The position numbers and the translations under genes are program-made. Below are positions 59,634 to 64,000 of a stretch of DNA of 64,000 nt, piece after piece. The DNA lies in NCBI RefSeq assembly GCF_045207785.1, contig NZ_CP108776.1:1302001-1366000 (forward strand), read 5' to 3'. How positions within the stretch are numbered: position 1 is the first letter of the stretch; each line of letters starts with the position of its first letter. The notes beneath the pieces are model-generated. The model was not told the origin of the DNA, did no database searches, and saw only the letters and a list, made by a program, of their open reading frames with translations. The stretch is from Embleya sp045207785 (GTDB lineage Bacteria; Actinomycetota; Actinomycetes; Streptomycetales; Streptomycetaceae).

Positions 59634-62600
59634 ATGCGCAATGTCGATGAGAAATCCGCCACGAACTTGCCCGAGACGACACTGCCGGTGCTGTTCGAAT
59701 TACAGGCCGCGATCACTCCGCATTCCATTGCGGTCACCGATGGTCACGAAGCGTGGTCGTATGCGGAACTCGACATGCGCGCCAACCGCATCGCGTGGTG
59801 GCTCATCGAAAGAGGCATCGGCCCCGAACAGCCGGTCGGGGTGGCGCTGCCCCGCTCGATGGATCAGGTCGCGGTACTACTCGGAATCCTGAAGTCCGGT
59901 GCCGCCTACCTACCGATGGATCCGGCCCTGCCCGCCGAACGAATTGCCTATATCGCGAACGACGCGGCGCCCGCGCTGGTGCTTACGGACAGCACGGTGG
60001 CGGACATTTCGACGGGGACGCGGACCGGCGAAACGGTGTGCGTCGACAACCCCGCGATCGCCAAAGCCTGGGACCGATACCCCGATTCCGCCCCGAGCGA
60101 CACGGACCGGCGTCACCCGCTCACACCGAGCCACTTGGCGTACGTGATCTATACCTCCGGTTCCACGGGCGCGCCGAAAGGCGTCGGCGTACCGCACACC
60201 GGAATGGCCGCGCTCGTCGCGACCCTGGTCGAACGCTGCGCGGCGAACAGTGACAGCCGAGTCCTCCAACTCGCTTCCCTGGGCTTCGATGTCGCCGTAT
60301 GGGAACTCCTCGCGGCATTCGCCGCCGGCGGCACCCTGGTCCTGCCCAGGGCCGAACTCCTCGCCGGAGCCGAGCTCGCGACGGTGCTGGCCGACGAGCG
60401 CATCACCCACGCGACCATCCCGGTCTCGGTACTGGCGACGCTGCCGCCGGGCACCGAGACCGGACTGCCCGACCTGCGGGCGCTGCACACCGGCGGCGAG
60501 GCATGCCCGCCCGAACTGGTCCGGCGCTGGTCGACGAATCGGCGGATGCTCAACGGCTACGGGGCGACCGAGTGCACGATCGCGGTGACCCTCAGCGAGC
60601 CGCTGTCCGGCTCCGGCGCACCGATCGGGCACCCGATCGTGGGCACGCGCGTACACGTCCTGGACGAGCGGCTGGCCCCGGTGGAGCCGGGCGTCGCGGG
60701 CGAACTCTACGTCGCGGGCGCCGGATTGGCGCGCGGCTACCTGGGCCGGAGCGGGCTCACCGCGGGCCGGTTCGTCGCCGACCCGTTCGGTCCCGCCGGC
60801 ACCCGCCTGTACCGCACCGGCGACGTCGTGCGCGCGGACGGGGACGGGCAGCTCGAATACCTGGGCCGCACCGACGACCAGCTCAAGATCCGCGGGGTCC
60901 GGGTCGAGCCCGGCGAGGTGGAGGCCGTGCTGCAACAACGGCCCGGGATCGCCCAGGCGACCGTCCTGGCCCACCCGGACCCGCGCGGCGACCTCTACCT
61001 GGTCGCCTACGTGGTCGCGACCGACGGCGCGGACCTGGACGAGGGCCGGCTGCGCGACGAACTGCGCCTGCTGCTGCCCGAAGCGATGGTGCCCGCGGTC
61101 GTGCTGACCCTGGCCGAGATGCCGCTCACCGCGAACGGCAAGGTCGACCGCAAGGCGCTGCCCGAGCCCGGATACGACACCGTCCCGGGCCGCGCTCCGA
61201 GCACCCCGCGCGAGGCGCTCCTGCAGGCGCTCTTCGCCGACGTCCTCGGGCTGCCCGGGATCGGCGTCGACGACAACTTCTTCGACTTCGGCGGCCACTC
61301 GCTGCTGGCCACGCGGCTGGCCGGCCGGATCCGCGCCACGCTCGGCGTGGACCTGCCACTGCGCGCCCTGTTCGAGGCGCCCACCGCGGCCGCGCTCGCC
61401 GCGAGCCTGCCGCAGGACGGCGGCGCGCCCGTGCGCCCGCTCGCCCGCGAGCACCGTCCGGACGTGTTGCCGCTGTCGTTCGCGCAGCAGCGCCTGTGGT
61501 TCCTGTACAAGCTCGAAGGCCCGTCCGCCACCTACAACATGCCGCTCGCCCTGCGGCTGACCGGCGAACTCGACCACGCCGCGCTCGAAGCCGCCCTGGG
61601 CGACGTCATCGCCCGACACGAACCGCTGCGCACGGTGTTCCCCGAGGTCGACGGCGCTCCTCGCCAGCACATCCTGGAACCCGCGCGGGCCGGGCTCGAC
61701 CTGTCGGTCCGCAGGGTCCACGCGGACGACCTCGACGCCGAACTCGACCGCTGTGCCCGGCACGCGTTCGAGTTGACCACCGAGATCCCGATCCGGGCCG
61801 AGCTGCTGGCCACCGGGCCCGCCGAGTCGGTGCTGATGCTGGTGCTGCACCACATCGCCGGCGACGGCTGGTCGGCCGGACCGCTGGCCCGCGACCTGGT
61901 CGCCGCCTACGCGGCCCGCCGGGACGGGCAGGCGCCGCAGTGGACTCCGCTGCCGGTCCAGTACGCCGACTACACGCTCTGGCAGCACGAGGTGCTCGGC
62001 GACGACACCGACCCGGACAGCATGTTCAGCCGCCAACTCGCCTACTGGACCACGCAGCTCGCCGAACTCCCCGAGCAGGTCGGCGTGCCCGCCGACCGAC
62101 CGCGCCCCGCCGTCGTCTCGTACGCCGGCGACGTCACGGGCTTCATCGTGGACGCGCGACTGCACCGCGACCTGGTCGAGCTGGCCCGCAGCTGCGACTC
62201 GACCGTCTACATGGTCCTACAGGCCGCCATGGCCACCCTGCTGACCGGCCTGGGCGCGGGCACCGACATCCCCGTCGGTGGCGGCGTGGCCGGGCGTACC
62301 GACGAGAACCTGGACGAGCTGATCGGGTTCTTCGTCAACATGCTGGTGCTCCGCACCGACACCTCGGGCGACCCCACCTTCACCGAACTCCTGGGCCGCG
62401 TACGGGAGACCAGTCTGTCCGCGTACTCGCATCAGGACATCCCCTTCGAGTACCTGGTGGAGCGGCTCAACCCGCAGCGATCCGCCGCGCACCACCCGCT
62501 CTTCCAAGTCGCGCTGGTCCTGCAGAACAACGAGGAGGCCCGCTTCGACCTGCCCGGGCTCGTCGTGCGCTCGGAGATCCGGGACGCCGGAACCTCGCGC

Positions 62601-64000
62601 TTCGACCTGTTCCTCAGCCTGACCGAGGAGTTCGACCCGGCGGGCGCGCCGGCCGGGCTGACCGGGACCGCGGAGTACGCCACCGCCCTGTACGACCCGG
62701 CCACCATCGAGACACTGCTGGCCCGGTGGACCCGACTGCTGCGTGAGCTGGTGACCGAGCCCGATCAGCCGATCGGCGCGGCATCCCTGCTCACCGCGCC
62801 CGAACGCGAGCTTCTCCTGAGCGACTTCGGGCAGAGCCCCAGGGACCTGCCCCGGGCCACGCTGCCGGCGATGCTCGCCGCCCAGGCCGCGGCCACCCCG
62901 CACGCCCCGGCCCTCAGCGACCCCGACGTGACCTGGTCCTACGCCGAGTTGAACGCGCGGGCGAACCGGATCGCGTGGTGGCTGATCGGTCGCGGTCTCG
63001 GCCCCGAGGACATCGTGGGGGTGGCCCTGCCCCGCTCGGCGGAGCGGATCGCGGTCATCCTCGGCGTGCTCAAGGCCGGCGCCGCCTACCTGCCGATCGA
63101 CCCGGTCTTCCCGGCCGGCCGGATCGGCTACATGGTCGAGAACGCCTCCCCCGCCCTGGTCCTGACGACCCGTCGGGCGGCCCGCGACCTGCCGCACGAC
63201 CTCGCCGCGCGGCCGCTCGCGGTGGACGCCCCGGAGATCGTCGACGCCTGGCGGGAGTGCCCGGACACCGACCCGACCGACGCCGACCGCACCACGCCGC
63301 TGAGCCTCGCGCACCCGGCCTACCTGATCTACACCTCGGGCTCCACCGGGAAGCCGAAGGGCGTCGTGGTCCCGCACCACGGCCTCGTCGATCTGAGCGC
63401 GACCCTCCAGGAGCGCTGCCACGCCGCGCCCGACAGCCGCGTTCTCCAGCTCTCCTCCCCCAGCGTCGACGCGTCCGTGCTGGAGATCGTGCTGGCCTTC
63501 GGAGGCGGCGCGACCCTCGTGGTGCCCGCGCAGGACCGGCTCGCCGGCGAGGAGCTGGCCCGGGTGCTGGAACAGAGCCGGATCACCCACGCGCACATCC
63601 CGCCGTCCGCGCTGGCCACCATCCCGACCGAGGCCGCCCGGCGGTTGACCGGGTTCCACACGCTCAGCGTCGGCGCCGAGGCCTGCTCGCCCGAGCTGGT
63701 GGAGCTGTGGCTGCCGGGCCGGCGGATGGTCAACGCGTACGGCCCCACCGAGTCGACCGTCGTCGCGTCGCACACCCGAGACCTCACCGGGGCCCGCGCG
63801 CCGATCGGCCGGCCCGTGCTGAACACCCGGCTGTACGTGCTGGATCGGCGACTGCGCCTGGTGCCGCCCGGCGTCGCCGGCGAGCTGTACATCGCCGGCG
63901 AGGGCCTGGCCCGCGGCTATCTGGGCCGCCCCGGGCTGACCGCCGACCGGTTCGTCGCCGACCCGTTCGGGCCGGCCGGGTCGCGGATGTACCGCAGCGG
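59634..64000 (+). CDS. Non-ribosomal peptide synthetase, 5' part
   Basis: Starts at the ATG at 59634 (GGAG six bases upstream) and is open to the window end, at least 1455 residues. Domain order: adenylation 1 (about 15-505, YTSGSTGAPKG and NGKVDRKALPEP), carrier protein (FFDFGGHSLL, Ser near 554), condensation (620-1040, HHIAGDGWS active site, so an LCL-type condensation domain), adenylation 2 (from 1072, YTSGSTGKPKG, incomplete). Starting with an adenylation domain marks an initiation module. Pocket residues read by eye differ between the two domains (FDVAVWE and VDASVLE), so they take different amino acids; I do not assign them. Codon 23 is TTA (59700-59702). Confidence 0.95.
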   Translation, partial: MRNVDEKSATNLPETTLPVLFELQAAITPHSIAVTDGHEAWSYAELDMRANRIAWWLIERGIGPEQPVGVALPRSMDQVAVLLGILKSGAAYLPMDPALPAERIAYIANDAAPALVLTDSTVADISTGTRTGETVCVDNPAIAKAWDRYPDSAPSDTDRRHPLTPSHLAYVIYTSGSTGAPKGVGVPHTGMAALVATLVERCAANSDSRVLQLASLGFDVAVWELLAAFAAGGTLVLPRAELLAGAELATVLADERITHATIPVSVLATLPPGTETGLPDLRALHTGGEACPPELVRRWSTNRRMLNGYGATECTIAVTLSEPLSGSGAPIGHPIVGTRVHVLDERLAPVEPGVAGELYVAGAGLARGYLGRSGLTAGRFVADPFGPAGTRLYRTGDVVRADGDGQLEYLGRTDDQLKIRGVRVEPGEVEAVLQQRPGIAQATVLAHPDPRGDLYLVAYVVATDGADLDEGRLRDELRLLLPEAMVPAVVLTLAEMPLTANGKVDRKALPEPGYDTVPGRAPSTPREALLQALFADVLGLPGIGVDDNFFDFGGHSLLATRLAGRIRATLGVDLPLRALFEAPTAAALAASLPQDGGAPVRPLAREHRPDVLPLSFAQQRLWFLYKLEGPSATYNMPLALRLTGELDHAALEAALGDVIARHEPLRTVFPEVDGAPRQHILEPARAGLDLSVRRVHADDLDAELDRCARHAFELTTEIPIRAELLATGPAESVLMLVLHHIAGDGWSAGPLARDLVAAYAARRDGQAPQWTPLPVQYADYTLWQHEVLGDDTDPDSMFSRQLAYWTTQLAELPEQVGVPADRPRPAVVSYAGDVTGFIVDARLHRDLVELARSCDSTVYMVLQAAMATLLTGLGAGTDIPVGGGVAGRTDENLDELIGFFVNMLVLRTDTSGDPTFTELLGRVRETSLSAYSHQDIPFEYLVERLNPQRSAAHHPLFQVALVLQNNEEARFDLPGLVVRSEIRDAGTSRFDLFLSLTEEFDPAGAPAGLTGTAEYATALYDPATIETLLARWTRLLRELVTEPDQPIGAASLLTAPERELLLSDFGQSPRDLPRATLPAMLAAQAAATPHAPALSDPDVTWSYAELNARANRIAWWLIGRGLGPEDIVGVALPRSAERIAVILGVLKAGAAYLPIDPVFPAGRIGYMVENASPALVLTTRRAARDLPHDLAARPLAVDAPEIVDAWRECPDTDPTDADRTTPLSLAHPAYLIYTSGSTGKPKGVVVPHHGLVDLSATLQERCHAAPDSRVLQLSSPSVDASVLEIVLAFGGGATLVVPAQDRLAGEELARVLEQSRITHAHIPPSALATIPTEAARRLTGFHTLSVGAEACSPELVELWLPGRRMVNAYGPTESTVVASHTRDLTGARAPIGRPVLNTRLYVLDRRLRLVPPGVAGELYIAGEGLARGYLGRPGLTADRFVADPFGPAGSRMYRS

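Overview
High-GC actinobacterial chromosome, most like Streptomyces or a close relative (Kitasatospora, Embleya). The signs are strong G/C third positions, many GTG/TTG starts, TTA codons confined to secondary-metabolism genes, and typical families (DUF397 remnant, CU044_5270-type protein, AfsR-like regulator, DrrAB-like exporter). Everything here is read by eye from translations; no search was run.

1-11.1 kb: the start of an APC permease, a divergent TetR regulator and a tRNA-Leu(GAG). A graveyard of integration debris follows: a serine-recombinase 3' end running into the tRNA, beta-propeller and regulator fragments, and remnants of DUF397, an integrase and IstB. Next come an alpha/beta hydrolase, an epimerase with an extra C-terminal domain, and a translationally coupled ECF sigma factor/CU044_5270 pair with an AftB/ZomB-like membrane glycosyltransferase.

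11.2-27.0 kb, all on the minus strand: a secreted esterase, a LivKHMGF-type ABC importer and an apparently complete nicotinate catabolic pathway. The enzymes are a three-subunit molybdenum hydroxylase with a CoxG-like helper (nicotinate to 6-hydroxynicotinate), NicC (to 2,5-dihydroxypyridine), NicX (ring opening to N-formylmaleamate), NicD (maleamate), NicF (maleate) and NicE (fumarate), with a MarR regulator. Many genes overlap by ATGA.

27.5-33.1 kb: RecD2-like helicase, small lipoprotein, CPA1-type antiporter and a SAM-methyltransferase-like protein. 33.2-38.7 kb, minus strand: a tightly coupled operon of a STAND/NACHT-like NTPase, a UbiA prenyltransferase, a fatty-acid desaturase and a small membrane-anchored protein. 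This is the best candidate for an undescribed system.

39-47 kb: two divergent-sequence relatives of serine beta-lactamase/DD-peptidase, one with all three catalytic motifs altered, meeting at a strong hairpin; then a phosphodiester glycosidase, an I36-type secreted protein, a two-component system and an NmrA-like protein.

47.5-64 kb: the left part of a non-ribosomal peptide cluster: two P450s, an FkbM methyltransferase, an AfsR-like regulator, a DrrAB-type exporter, an indole prenyltransferase of the DMATS family, a PhyH hydroxylase and an NRPS (A-PCP-C-A, running off the window). TTA codons in four of these genes point to bldA control. A nine-base minisatellite lies in the leader of the prenyltransferase gene.
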